Positions 31,167-40,300 are shown, numbered from the stretch's first letter. The stretch is 40,750 bases of DNA from Bacteroidota bacterium (GCA_005798825.1 SYIL01000034.1:1-40750), one strand, 5' to 3'. Notes: generated by a model from the letters alone, not told the origin. Numbers and translations are program-made.

Positions 31167-32648
31167 TCAGGGAGTTCTTTCGTAACAACCTATATCGGCT
31201 TGAATTTTACGCGGTCTACCCAGGATATCCGTACTTACAGGATTTCCAAATACCCCTGCTTTTTTATAGGCAGATGAGAGTGTGTCCAAGGCGTAATTTC
31301 CACGCTTGGTATCTATAAAGTTGGGATTTTTATTTTGTATATTCGGAAAGACCAATAATCCATCGGGGTTTTCTGTTTTCAATACATTATTCTCCATACG
31401 CTGAACAAATGCCGATAAGTTGGTTTGGTTGAATTGCAGTTCTTCTTTATTGTAACCATATACAATTGAATTGTAGAGGCTGCAATTCAGGGCGGCGTGA
31501 TTCAATATTTTGCCAAAATCATCGCGTAGGTTGTTGCTGAGGGCAAAATGCCCAGAAGACCGCGGTGAAAATCCAGAATAATCGGCAAAGGTGCAGTGGT
31601 TGAAGTGGTATTTTCCTCCCAATATTCCCAAAAAGCTATAGGTTCCAGCATCGGCAAACAAACAATTTTCGGCTTCGATATTTGCTGTCACACCCAATAA
31701 ACAAGCCTGACCACAATACTGAATGCGGGTATTCAATAAGTGTAATCCCAGACTACCATTCACCGGCAATGAATCAATCCGAATGCCAATGACTGCATTG
31801 CTAATATCTGCATATTGGATGCGGTTGTTTACACTCCCCACCAGGAAGTGAATGCCCCGCCATTGGTTTGGCATAAATTGGGTTTCCCATATGGGTTTAT
31901 TGCCGCGGATACTTACGCGTTGTGATGCACTGCCTTGGATATCGAGGGTGCCCGCTACATAGAGGCTCGATTGCGCCGATGCAAAAATCTGTACGCCGGC
32001 GTTTACCGTGAGGCTGACGCCAGATTTTACCCCCATATATCCCACAATGACATAGGGTTTGGCCGCATCATTAAAGCGGGTATTGGCATTAAAAATGGTG
32101 TCGTGAAAGTAGTGGGCGTCCCATCCGTAGGCAGCCAAGGTTATTTTTCGTTGGTTTCCGTTCACTTTTGCTAGTAAAGAATCCACAACCAACAAGGGGT
32201 AATTTTGGTTATTGGCCTCGAGTTTACACTGTACAAATATAAAAACTGAATCTTCTGCTCCAATTTCGACATTCTGAATGTCAATGCCTGTTTTGCCGTC
32301 TACACTAACCCTATAGGGCGATGAACTGCCTCCAGCCAAGCCAAAAGAAGCCATGACGGGGAGTTTCTCGGGATTCTTTATGGACACTATTTTGGTGACA
32401 GATATGGGATAACTCGATCCAGGTTTCCGGGTAAAAACGGTATCGAACCACACGGTATCGGTCGAATACTGCAAACTATTCTTTCCAGAAAAATAGGAAT
32501 CATTTCGACATCCAGCCAATAAGAGTATCAGAAATCCCAGCACAAGGGTAACCCTAGCCAGGCATTGTTTGGCCCCACCATCCAGAGAAAGAGGCATACG
32601 GGATACCTTGCGCGAAAAGGTAAATCTGGGGTTTGGTGGGTTGGGCAT
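31167..32648 (-). CDS. Lipoprotein with predicted right-handed beta-helix
   Basis: A 493-residue exported protein. The lipobox LLLAGC at about residue 47 follows a hydrophobic segment. The first Met (32648) gives a long N-region; an ATG 17 codons later, before PLSLDGG, is an equally good start. From about residue 200 the protein shows short repeating strands (VNAGVQIFASAQSSLYVAGTLDIQG, NRIQYADISNAVIGI, IEAENCLFADAG, YHFNHCTFADYSG) of the kind that form parallel beta-helices. It ends with DILGRPRKIQADIGCYE, a closing motif common in beta-helix surface proteins of this phylum. No enzymatic residues are assigned. It is the last gene of the S41 operon, 9 bases after rsgA. Confidence 0.75.
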   Translation of the reverse strand: MPNPPNPRFTFSRKVSRMPLSLDGGAKQCLARVTLVLGFLILLLAGCRNDSYFSGKNSLQYSTDTVWFDTVFTRKPGSSYPISVTKIVSIKNPEKLPVMASFGLAGGSSSPYRVSVDGKTGIDIQNVEIGAEDSVFIFVQCKLEANNQNYPLLVVDSLLAKVNGNQRKITLAAYGWDAHYFHDTIFNANTRFNDAAKPYVIVGYMGVKSGVSLTVNAGVQIFASAQSSLYVAGTLDIQGSASQRVSIRGNKPIWETQFMPNQWRGIHFLVGSVNNRIQYADISNAVIGIRIDSLPVNGSLGLHLLNTRIQYCGQACLLGVTANIEAENCLFADAGTYSFLGILGGKYHFNHCTFADYSGFSPRSSGHFALSNNLRDDFGKILNHAALNCSLYNSIVYGYNKEELQFNQTNLSAFVQRMENNVLKTENPDGLLVFPNIQNKNPNFIDTKRGNYALDTLSSAYKKAGVFGNPVSTDILGRPRKIQADIGCYERTP

Positions 32649-32657
32649 ACGCGGTAT

Positions 32658-33581
32658 TTATTCAAATATATCTTCGTTATTGAGTATCCCCACATAACTG
32701 TGGTATCGTTCTTGGGCGATTTCTCCGTTTTCCAATGCTTTGCGCACCGCACATTCGGGTTCTTGGGTATGCAAACAGTCATTGAATTTACATTGGCTGA
32801 GCAAGGGTCGCATTTCTGGAAAATACTGTGAAATTTCGGTGGGATTAAAATCGACCACCCCAAAATCTCGGATTCCTGGGGTATCAATAATTTGGCTTCC
32901 GTCTGCACGGCTATACATTTCGGCAAATGTGGTGGTGTGTTTTCCTTTTTCGTGTTGTTCTGAAATGTTCCCTACCCGTGCCTTGGCTTCTGGAAATACT
33001 GCATTTAGCAGGGTACTTTTTCCCACACCCGAATGTCCCGCCAGTAGCCAACGCTTCCCTTTTAATATACTTCGAAAGGCATCCAAACCCTCACCAGTGA
33101 TGGCCGATCCCATGAGTAAACGCACATTTGCATTGCGGTAGATTCGCTCGAGGCTTTCTACAAATTCTTTGGTGGCATTGCCCAGTAAATCCATCTTGTT
33201 AAAAAACACTACGGCAGGAACATGAAAGGCCTCACAGCCGAGCAAGTAACGGTCTATAAAACCCAGAGAGGTGCGCGGGGCAACCAAACTCGCAATCAGG
33301 GCGGCACCATCCAAATTAGATGCCAAAATCTGGCGGCGCGAACTCAATTTATTGGCCCGACGTATGATGTAATTGTTGCGGGGATAGATTTTCGAAATGG
33401 AGGCAGTATCGGGATAATTGGGATCTTCTTCCATTTCCACTTGATCGCCTACGGCAACAGGGTTACTGGTATCTAAATCGTGGAGACGGAGTTTCCCGCG
33501 GGTTCGGGCCATCCACACTTTATTGTCTTCGGACAATACCTGATACCAACTGCCTGTAGATTTGCATACCGTTCCGAACAT
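32658..33581 (-). CDS. rsgA: Ribosome small-subunit biogenesis GTPase RsgA
   Basis: RsgA is a circularly permuted GTPase that checks the decoding centre of the maturing 30S subunit. The 307-residue protein has an OB-fold N-terminus (GTVCKSTGSWYQV), the G4 region FFNKMDL placed before the P-loop AGHSGVGKSTLLNA, then DTPGIRDFG (G3), which shows the permutation. A C-terminal zinc site reads CKFNDCLHTQEPEC. Its ATG shares one base with the metF stop (TAATG), so translation is coupled. Confidence 0.95.
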   Translation of the reverse strand: MFGTVCKSTGSWYQVLSEDNKVWMARTRGKLRLHDLDTSNPVAVGDQVEMEEDPNYPDTASISKIYPRNNYIIRRANKLSSRRQILASNLDGAALIASLVAPRTSLGFIDRYLLGCEAFHVPAVVFFNKMDLLGNATKEFVESLERIYRNANVRLLMGSAITGEGLDAFRSILKGKRWLLAGHSGVGKSTLLNAVFPEAKARVGNISEQHEKGKHTTTFAEMYSRADGSQIIDTPGIRDFGVVDFNPTEISQYFPEMRPLLSQCKFNDCLHTQEPECAVRKALENGEIAQERYHSYVGILNNEDIFE

Positions 33582-34534
33582 TAGAAAATGGCTTCGCAGA
33601 TTTTTTTGGTTTGATTGCTTTTGCCCATGGTGTAAAAATGCAAGACGGGTGCGCCTTGTTCCATCAGCTCTTTACACTGCTGTATGGCCCAGTGTACCCC
33701 AATATCTCCAACCATCTTGTCGTCTTTGCAGGCATCAATTTCGTTGGTGAGTGCCTCCGGAATATCAATGTGAAATATCTTGGGCAATGCAGAGAGTTGT
33801 TTGCGGGTGGCAATGGGTTTGATACCCGGAATAATGGGTACCGTAATCCCCGCCGATCTGCAGCTTTTTACAAAGTTAAAATAGTGTGCGTTGTCGAAAA
33901 ACATCTGGGTTACCAAAAATTCGGCACCGGCATCTATTTTGCGTTTGAGATATTTTAAATCGGATTGCATATTGGGTGCGTCGGCATGTTTTTCGGGGTA
34001 ACAAGCTGCACCAGCACAGAAATTCGATTCATTGGTATTGCTAATTTCTTCGTCAAGATAAATACCGGCATTCATATTTTTTATTTGGTATATCAGGTCG
34101 AGTGCGTTTTTATTGCCATTTTTTTCTGGTTCAAAATGGGTTTCACCATGAATGGCATCACCGCGCAAGGCCAGTAAATTATCGATACCCAAAAAATTTA
34201 ATTCGATAAGGGCATTTTCGGTGTCTTCTTTACTAAATCCGCCACAAATAATATGCGGAACGGCATCAATCTGAAAATGGTTTTGAAGCGAGGCACAAAT
34301 GGCTACTGTGCCGGGTCGTTTGCGTGTAGAAATTCGGTCATAACTTCCGTCGGCACGTTTTTTTAATATATAATCTTCTCGGTGGTAGGTAACATCGATA
34401 AACGAGGGATTGAACTCCATAAGGGGATCGACATGACTGTATAATTCTTTAATACCCGCGCCTTTCAGGGGGGGCAATATTTCAAATGAAAAGAGCGTTT
34501 TGGATGCACCCGCGATGTGTTCAGTTATTTTCAT
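33581..34534 (-). CDS. metF: 5,10-methylenetetrahydrofolate reductase MetF
   Basis: MetF reduces methylene-THF to methyl-THF for methionine synthesis, using FAD. The 317-residue TIM-barrel protein has the N-terminal catalytic glutamate region SFEILPP, the block IDVTYHRED, the flavin region LALRGD near residue 120 and FLVTQMFFDN near 200. The open frame extends 79 codons upstream to 34771, but that part overlaps the M28-like gene and has no MetF similarity. ATG 34534 matches the family start and overlaps the upstream stop by one base (TAATG), the same arrangement as at its own 3' end. Confidence 0.93.
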   Translation of the reverse strand: MKITEHIAGASKTLFSFEILPPLKGAGIKELYSHVDPLMEFNPSFIDVTYHREDYILKKRADGSYDRISTRKRPGTVAICASLQNHFQIDAVPHIICGGFSKEDTENALIELNFLGIDNLLALRGDAIHGETHFEPEKNGNKNALDLIYQIKNMNAGIYLDEEISNTNESNFCAGAACYPEKHADAPNMQSDLKYLKRKIDAGAEFLVTQMFFDNAHYFNFVKSCRSAGITVPIIPGIKPIATRKQLSALPKIFHIDIPEALTNEIDACKDDKMVGDIGVHWAIQQCKELMEQGAPVLHFYTMGKSNQTKKICEAIF

Positions 34535-36030
34535 TAATGGGTTCTTGTAGGAGTTTGTGTTTGTTTGGAGGTCTGCGGGGTGAGGAGTTTGCCCCTTGGC
34601 AATTTTCCTTTTTTGTTCAGCGCAGCGACCACTTGTTTTGCACAATCGATACTGGCCAAAAGGCCCAAATAGTTGATTTTTTCTTCGTCGTCTGATGGGC
34701 GGCAGTTGTCTTCGGTTGAACCCGAGCTCATCGACAGGCAGGGTATATTTAGGCCTGCAAATGATTCCCATAAGAAGGGGTTTGTTTTGGAATCCATATT
34801 GTTTTCTTGGGCAGAATTTGGGGCGATGCGCAGTTGGTGGGTATCGGTTTGGATAAGCTCGATTGCCCGGGGAAATGCCGGTGAACTGCCCTGCCCACTC
34901 AGCGACAGCAATCTGCTGATGGGGTCTAAGCGGCCCAAGGCTTGTAAATGAAGGGCATAGTTTACCTTGCCCAAGGGATTGGTATTGGTTTTGAGTTGTT
35001 GGGGTGGATATTGCATAAAATACGCCGATCCCAAGGCCCCCATTTCTTCGCCGCTGAATGAAACAAATAAGTAATTGTTTTTTTTGTAACGTTTGCCTTT
35101 TAGGCTATGGGCCAATGTCAACAAAGAGGCAACCCCGGAGGCGTTGTTATTGGCACCATTGTGTATTTCTTGGCTTCCAATACTTGCGCTGTTTTCGAAT
35201 TCGTTTGTGCCAATATGATCGTGGTTGGCACACACAAGAATGGTTTTTTTCTTGTGGTTATTACGGTATCCAATCACGGTTTGACCTTCGCCTTTGAAAA
35301 CCCGAATATTGCTTACAAGGGTGAGGGGAGCCCGGGGAAACAGCCCCGTAGAATTGTAGAAAAAAACCGGAATGTTCTGGGTTTTTTCCGTGCGGTTAAG
35401 GCTGCCACTCGGTGCAGCAATTTTATTACTTCCCCGAATAAACAGGATACCTACGGCACCCCTTTGGGTTGCTGAAAGAATTTTTGCTGAAAGGCTCGAT
35501 GCCTCATCCCAAAGAGAATCTGGAAATTCATCCATGGCGAAATATCCGGTGCGAATCACCGCGATTTTCCCCGCAATGGATTGCCCACCGAAATCGTCTT
35601 TCCCTGTTTTTTTGTCAACGATACCAAAGCCACAATCTACCCAATTTGCCGTAATACTGTCTTTGTTACTGCTTTGTGACAAGGGATAATATTCAGAAAA
35701 CAGCGTAAACGTCTTGGCAATCGAATCTAATCCGAGAATGTTTACTGCCATTTTACACTGAGCGGTGGCCATGCGCAATTTCACAAATTCGACCGTTTGA
35801 ACCGATACCAGAAGCTTGTCTTTTTTGAAGGCATTTTGAATATAGGTACTGGCCATTTGTTCGCCTGCAGAACCCATTTGCCTGCCTTTAAGTTCGTCGG
35901 AAGAGAGATAGGAGATGTCTTTTTTTAGCGCCATTGCTTCGTCTGGGTTGGGGAGGGCAACGCGGGTATTTTGGGCCTCCAATCCAGCGGTATACAACAA
36001 ACAAAGACAAAGAAAAAAGAGCTTGTTCAT
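34534..36030 (-). CDS. M28-like exported protein lacking most metal ligands (probable pseudopeptidase)
   Basis: A 498-residue secreted protein with signal peptide LCLCLLYTAGLEAQ, an M28-type N-terminal helix (YLSSDELKGRQMGSAG), an inserted PA-like domain (about 130-240) and an M28 catalytic fold. Family landmarks can be aligned, but four of the five usual zinc ligands are changed: AHxDH reads ANHDH (Asn269), GAxDxASG reads GANNNASG (Asn295), NLDMxGR reads HLQALGR (Gln363) and YHRPxD reads NCRPSD (Cys443). The catalytic-type GEEMG (328-329) remains. It probably does not bind two zinc ions and may be a binding protein or act by another mechanism. It overlaps the TauE/SafE gene by 4 bases. Confidence 0.85.
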   Translation of the reverse strand: MNKLFFLCLCLLYTAGLEAQNTRVALPNPDEAMALKKDISYLSSDELKGRQMGSAGEQMASTYIQNAFKKDKLLVSVQTVEFVKLRMATAQCKMAVNILGLDSIAKTFTLFSEYYPLSQSSNKDSITANWVDCGFGIVDKKTGKDDFGGQSIAGKIAVIRTGYFAMDEFPDSLWDEASSLSAKILSATQRGAVGILFIRGSNKIAAPSGSLNRTEKTQNIPVFFYNSTGLFPRAPLTLVSNIRVFKGEGQTVIGYRNNHKKKTILVCANHDHIGTNEFENSASIGSQEIHNGANNNASGVASLLTLAHSLKGKRYKKNNYLFVSFSGEEMGALGSAYFMQYPPQQLKTNTNPLGKVNYALHLQALGRLDPISRLLSLSGQGSSPAFPRAIELIQTDTHQLRIAPNSAQENNMDSKTNPFLWESFAGLNIPCLSMSSGSTEDNCRPSDDEEKINYLGLLASIDCAKQVVAALNKKGKLPRGKLLTPQTSKQTQTPTRTH

Positions 36031-36899
36031 GAATTAAGGTCTATCAGTACTTTAATGAATATGCAGAGTAAAAGTGATGCAAATATAAGCCTGAGCCGTT
36101 GTTCGGGAACAAGCTTGGCTATTTTCTGCCCAAAAGATGAACAAAACAAGACCCCCAGCATCATGGGAAGCAAAATGGGCCAGACCAAATATCCGCTTTG
36201 ATATAAGGGAAGGGCTTGAATGGGTTTGTTCGATAGATAGTGAATGAGTGAAGCAATGCTCAACAATGGGACGATACTTAAGGAAAGCGCAGTGGCTGTA
36301 TGCAAGGGTTTTTTAAGTACACCATTAAACAGAGGGACCATCACAATGCCTCCTCCCAAACCACTCAACGCCACCAACACACCTGCCAATAATCCAACCA
36401 TGGGTTGGACAATTTTCTGTGTTATCGAATCGGTCTTCGGTATTGAACTTTGCTTGTTTGGAATTTGGGCAGGGCTTTTTGGTTTTCCCAAAACCATATT
36501 GACGAAGCTGAGCAAAATCATCCCCAAAAAAATAGACAGAAATTGGGTTTTATTATACCAAGTTCCTTCCTGGATTAGTCGGGTCGTTGCCCAAGACGCC
36601 AGGGCGCCCGGAATACCAATTTGAAGAAGCAATTTTAGATTCCACGTGCCCATTTTACGTTGTTGAAATGTTCCCGAAACACCCGATAAGAAAACCAATG
36701 CTATCGAATTGGCCAAGGTATACCGAACCAACTCATCGCTGTTAAGGGAATAATCGCCCAGGAAATATCCAATGACAGGTATAAAAATGATGCCTCCTCC
36801 CACGCCCAAAAGTCCCGCCAAAAATCCACCAATACAGCCAATAAACAGCAATGCCAGGGTAGTGAAAAAATTGATGGTATCGGGGCTGGGGTCTGTCAA
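36027..36899 (-). CDS. TauE/SafE family sulfite/anion exporter-like membrane protein
   Basis: A 290-residue polytopic membrane protein with about eight helices and the two internal glycine-rich motifs of the TauE/SafE (DUF81) family: GFLAGLLGVGGGIIFIP near residue 24 and LLAGVLVALSGLGGGIVMVP near 170. Members export sulfite, sulfoacetate or other small organosulfur anions; the substrate is not predictable here. The start is taken as TTG 36899 because no ATG precedes the first helix. That start lies inside the first copy of a 34-bp repeat array, so the true N-terminus is uncertain by several residues. Confidence 0.85.
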   Translation of the reverse strand: MTDPSPDTINFFTTLALLFIGCIGGFLAGLLGVGGGIIFIPVIGYFLGDYSLNSDELVRYTLANSIALVFLSGVSGTFQQRKMGTWNLKLLLQIGIPGALASWATTRLIQEGTWYNKTQFLSIFLGMILLSFVNMVLGKPKSPAQIPNKQSSIPKTDSITQKIVQPMVGLLAGVLVALSGLGGGIVMVPLFNGVLKKPLHTATALSLSIVPLLSIASLIHYLSNKPIQALPLYQSGYLVWPILLPMMLGVLFCSSFGQKIAKLVPEQRLRLIFASLLLCIFIKVLIDLNS

Positions 36900-36976
36900 A
36901 GGCTGGGATATATTAAAAGCTGGGGTGTGTCAAAGGCTGGGATATATTAAAAGCTGGGGCGTGTCAAAAGCTAGGG
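36894..36976. repeat. 34-bp direct repeat, two full copies plus a partial third
   Basis: Units start at 36894, 36928 and 36962. The first two are nearly identical over 34 bp; the third keeps about 15 bp and contains the stop codon of the S41 protease gene, while the first contains the proposed TauE start. The period is not a multiple of three, so the array is not coding. It may arise from replication slippage or be a regulatory or RNA-processing element. Confidence 0.85.
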
Positions 36977-38638
36977 TTTTTTTAAATATCCTTGGTAGCG
37001 CGGAAGGTCGGTTAGCAGCAAAACGGCATCTTGGGTTTCGGGGTCGCGGTGGAGCCATAGGCGGTAAAATGAGGGTTTTTTGTATTTGCGAAGGAGCAAT
37101 TCGCGTGTCATCATTTTTAAAATCGTATTTTTATTTTTCTCGAGTTCAGATTTTATCTGGGCGTTGAGTTTTGCAGTATTTACATTCATTAGCCCCAATT
37201 GTTTGATAAATACCGAATCGCCATTGAAGGCATTCAGTGCTTTTTGCATTTTCCCTTTGATTAAGGGTTCGGTTTTTCCGAGTGCCAATTCTAGAAGTTG
37301 ACTAAAATCGGTGTCGCCGGGATTGTATTGACTAGAATCGGGATTGGTATTAAAGGCATGATTGGCCCAATCGAACAGAATATCTTCTTGTGTTATCCAT
37401 CGGAGTATGGCAAGGCCTTGAAAGGGGTCTATAATCTTGTCTGGGTCTATACCCCCACCCTCATAAACAATCCGTCCATTGGCCGTTTTGAAGGCTTTTT
37501 TTTGCGATTGATTCATCTGTCTGGGTTTCCCATTTTCATCGCGGTCGCTGTACTGTAATTTTTGAATACACCGTCCGCTGGGGGTATAATATTTGGCCAC
37601 GGTGAGTTTCATTTGGGTGCGGTATGGAAGGGGGGCATAATTTTGCACAAGGCCTTTTCCAAAACTGGTTTGTCCGAGTATGATGGCGCGGTCCATGTCT
37701 TGCAAACTGCCGCTCACTACCTCCGATGCCGATGCCGATCGGGCATTGACCAGCACCACCAAAGGTGTTTTGGGCAGCAAGGCTTCGTTGGTGGTGACAT
37801 TGTTTTTGTCTAAGCCCATATTGTGTCCGCGAAGGGTAACCACCGAACGATTTTCGCCCACAAACAAGCCCACAATTTTTACCGCTTCGTTGAGCAAACC
37901 ACCACCATTGTCGCGTAAATCCAAAATAACGCCCTGCAGTTCTGCCGGCGAGTCGGTGTTTTTTGCTGCACTGTTACTGGCGACATTGTCCATCATTTTT
38001 TTGAGGGATTGCGCAATTTCCTCAGCGGCATTTTCATTAAATTCTTCCAGTTTAATATACGCTATGTTGTGATCGAGTAATCCGCTGTACGCCACACTGG
38101 GGGTTTTTACCACCATGCGCAGTATCGATTTTTTGAGGGGTATCCCCTCTCGCTTAAGATCAAGGGAGAAGGCAGTATTGGGGGATCCCCGAAACAGTGT
38201 GAGCAATTCTTCGATGGTTTTGTTGCGCAGATGGATGCCATTGATATGCGTAATTACATCGCCCAAATGGATGTCTGCTTTGTCGAAAGCATACCCGTCT
38301 TCGATATTCGTAATTGTAGGATAATTATTGCGTAGCATCACCGAGCACCCCACACCACCGTATTGTCCTTGTTTTTCCATCAAGGCTTCTTCTGCCTGGT
38401 ATTCCGAAAAAAAGTTTGTATATGGATCGAGCGATTTTAGCATTGCATCGATACCCGTTTTCATTAATGTTCCCGGCTCAATTTCGTCTACATAGTGGGT
38501 GCCTAACTCTTTGTACAAGGCGGTTAAAATCTCGATATTTTTGGAGTATTCGAACAAGGAGCCGATTGCCTTGTTGCCCTGAGAGAGGAAGAAAGCGCAG
38601 ATTGAAAGCAAGAGCCATTTTGGCACACGAATTACCAT
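36971..38638 (-). CDS. S41 family C-terminal processing peptidase (CtpA-like)
   Basis: A 555-residue periplasmic serine protease. The order is a signal peptide or anchor (WLLLSICAFFLSQG), an N-terminal helical domain with SLDPYTNFFS, a PDZ domain (about 92-175, YGGVGCSVML and GDVITHINGI), and the S41 core with LRDNGGGLL, the nucleophile region NARSASASE (about 298-306) and the general-base lysine Lys328 in TSFGKGLVQ. A C-terminal 180-residue extension follows. Such enzymes trim or degrade envelope proteins. A TATCTTTG box ends 4 nt before the ATG. It heads the operon running down to the beta-helix lipoprotein. Confidence 0.92.
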   Translation of the reverse strand: MVIRVPKWLLLSICAFFLSQGNKAIGSLFEYSKNIEILTALYKELGTHYVDEIEPGTLMKTGIDAMLKSLDPYTNFFSEYQAEEALMEKQGQYGGVGCSVMLRNNYPTITNIEDGYAFDKADIHLGDVITHINGIHLRNKTIEELLTLFRGSPNTAFSLDLKREGIPLKKSILRMVVKTPSVAYSGLLDHNIAYIKLEEFNENAAEEIAQSLKKMMDNVASNSAAKNTDSPAELQGVILDLRDNGGGLLNEAVKIVGLFVGENRSVVTLRGHNMGLDKNNVTTNEALLPKTPLVVLVNARSASASEVVSGSLQDMDRAIILGQTSFGKGLVQNYAPLPYRTQMKLTVAKYYTPSGRCIQKLQYSDRDENGKPRQMNQSQKKAFKTANGRIVYEGGGIDPDKIIDPFQGLAILRWITQEDILFDWANHAFNTNPDSSQYNPGDTDFSQLLELALGKTEPLIKGKMQKALNAFNGDSVFIKQLGLMNVNTAKLNAQIKSELEKNKNTILKMMTRELLLRKYKKPSFYRLWLHRDPETQDAVLLLTDLPRYQGYLKKP

Positions 38639-38642
38639 GATT

Positions 38643-38650
38643 CAAAGATA
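38643..38650 (-). promoter_or_regulatory. -7 box of the S41 operon
   Basis: TATCTTTG on the minus strand fits TAnnTTTG and ends only 4 nt before the S41 ATG. The -33 element is not clear. This is the tightest box-to-start spacing in the window. Confidence 0.5.
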
Positions 38651-38705
38651 CAAAAATTATGCGGGTGATTTGGCCAATAACCCAAAGGGAGCAGCGGGTT
38701 TCTAT

Positions 38706-38810
38706 GCGGCAGGCGATCTTAAGCGGCAGGCGATCTTAAGCGGCAGGCGATCTTAAGCGGCAGGGGATCCCAAAGCGGCAGGCGATCCCGAAGCGGCAGG
38801 GGGTTCTTTG
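38706..38810. repeat. 17/18-bp tandem repeat at the end of the mscS gene
   Basis: Units beginning gcggcagg start at 38706, 38723, 38740, 38757, 38775 and 38793. The copies inside the channel gene are 18 bp and encode the hexapeptide PAA(S/L)GS; those past its stop codon are 17 bp, near-identical to each other and out of frame. The stop codon itself (38753-38755) lies in a 17-bp copy. Confidence 0.9.
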
Positions 38811-40045
38811 GGACTGGCGTTTTCGAAAATCTCCAAATCAAAGCTAGAAAGACTTGCCAAAATATGGTCGAACAGGTTGGCGGCGGTCGTTTCATGGCTT
38901 ATCCATTTTTTATCGAGGGTAAAACAATACACCTCGATAGGCAATCCTTTTTCGGTGGGGGGCAACTGTCGAACCATTAGCGTAAGTGCTGTGTTGACAT
39001 CGCTGTGGTTGCCAATATATTGCATTAAGTATTCACGAAAAACGCCAATATTGGTGAGGTTTCTGCCATTTGCGAGCACTGATTTGTCTATGTGTTTTGC
39101 CTTGTTGTGGGCATCAATTTCAGCTTCTTTTTCGATAATATACTCGCGAATGAGGGCAATTTTTTTGTATTCTGCCAACATCGAAGCGCTGCAAAACCGA
39201 ATGCTCGAAATTTTGATATTTACCGAACGCTTGATGCGCCGCCCATTGGATTCTTCCATGCCACGCCAGTTTTTAAACGAATCATTAATCAAGGCATACG
39301 TTGGGATGGAGCTGATGGTATTGTCCCAATTTTGCACCTTAATGGTGGTGAGGTTTATTTCTACCACATTGCCATCGGCGCCGTATTTGGGTATTTCAAT
39401 CCAATCGTTGAGCCGTACGATGTCGTTTCCAGAAATTTGTATCGACGCCACAAAACCCAAAATGGTATCTCTAAAGGTAAGAATAATCAGGGCAGAAAGG
39501 GCGCCAAATGCCGTTAAAAGGGTCCAAAGGGGTTTTTGGGTAAGGTTGGAGGCAATAAGCAAAATTCCGATGGCGTAATTGAAGATATTGAGCAGTTGGG
39601 TATAACTTCCAATGGGCTTGTCTTTGAAACTTTCAGAACCCAACAGCACAATTTTGGTCGCTCGCAGGATTGCTTGAACGAAAAAAACAATAGATACAAC
39701 GATATATGAATCGATTAAATATTGCAGGGGAAGGATGCATTTGGGAAAATCGTGGAAGACCAGATCGATGCTTTCCAAGGCCAGCAAAGCGGGAATCAAA
39801 TGGGCCAAATATTTGAATACGCGGCGTTCGATAAAAATGGAAGTATTCGGATTTTTGCTTCGTTTGGCATAGACCTTCACAAGCATCAGAATGCCGTTTC
39901 GGGTGATAATGTCGATGACTACCAATGCGAGAAATAGCCCGATTCCCAAAATCAATACAGCCAGGTAAGGCAATACCAGTGGCGGTATTCCGGCACTCTG
40001 CAGCCATTGGTCTAGGGGTTGGGTAATTGTGTAGGAGGTATTCAT
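38753..40045 (-). CDS. Mechanosensitive ion channel, MscS family, YbdG type
   Basis: A 430-residue channel protein with about five membrane helices followed by the MscS pore helix and cytoplasmic beta domain. The blocks SGNDIVRLNDWIEIPKYGADG, LTTIKVQNWDNTI, YALINDSFKNWRGMEESNGRR closely follow E. coli YbdG (MscM), which protects against mild osmotic downshock. The extreme C-terminus is unusual: residues after FENASPKEP are a low-complexity PAASGS/PAALGS repeat built from an 18-bp minisatellite. A box with one mismatch (TATCTTCG) ends 6 nt before ATG 40045. It is transcribed singly, upstream of the S41 operon. Confidence 0.93.
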   Translation of the reverse strand: MNTSYTITQPLDQWLQSAGIPPLVLPYLAVLILGIGLFLALVVIDIITRNGILMLVKVYAKRSKNPNTSIFIERRVFKYLAHLIPALLALESIDLVFHDFPKCILPLQYLIDSYIVVSIVFFVQAILRATKIVLLGSESFKDKPIGSYTQLLNIFNYAIGILLIASNLTQKPLWTLLTAFGALSALIILTFRDTILGFVASIQISGNDIVRLNDWIEIPKYGADGNVVEINLTTIKVQNWDNTISSIPTYALINDSFKNWRGMEESNGRRIKRSVNIKISSIRFCSASMLAEYKKIALIREYIIEKEAEIDAHNKAKHIDKSVLANGRNLTNIGVFREYLMQYIGNHSDVNTALTLMVRQLPPTEKGLPIEVYCFTLDKKWISHETTAANLFDHILASLSSFDLEIFENASPKEPPAASGSPAALGSPAA

Positions 40046-40251
40046 TGTTTGCGAAGATAGGAAGCATAAAGAGGCTTTTGCAGTAATTTTTTTAAGACCA
40101 ATAAAAAAATCTCTTTGATCAAAATGGCTCCGGCGATGCGCACACTGCAGGATGCTAAAAACCGACCATTATAGCATACATGTTTACAAGAGACGGTTGG
40201 CAAATCACACCCAATTTATATCTTGCGAAAGTTTGTTTTGCATACTTAAGA

Positions 40252-40300
40252 GCCTGTTTTGTAGGTGAAGGGGCGAAGCTTTAAGTCGAATCAAACAGGC
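40252..40300. repeat. 8-bp inverted repeat upstream of the SLBB export gene
   Basis: GCCTGTTT (40252-40259) and its exact complement (40293-40300) enclose a 33-nt interval, ending 10 bases before the TATCTTTG box of the export gene. This is a possible operator or RNA structure. The rest of the 289-bp gap (40046-40334) shows nothing else I can name. Confidence 0.4.

Noticed and set aside
34535-34771. 79-codon N-terminal extension of MetF
   Set aside because: It overlaps the M28-like gene in another frame, shows no MetF similarity, and the ATG at 34534 matches the family start with a TAATG junction.
38808-39578. 256-codon frame antisense to the MscS gene
   Set aside because: The MscS frame carries conserved YbdG motifs over the same bases. 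The antisense product has no start signal or recognisable domain.
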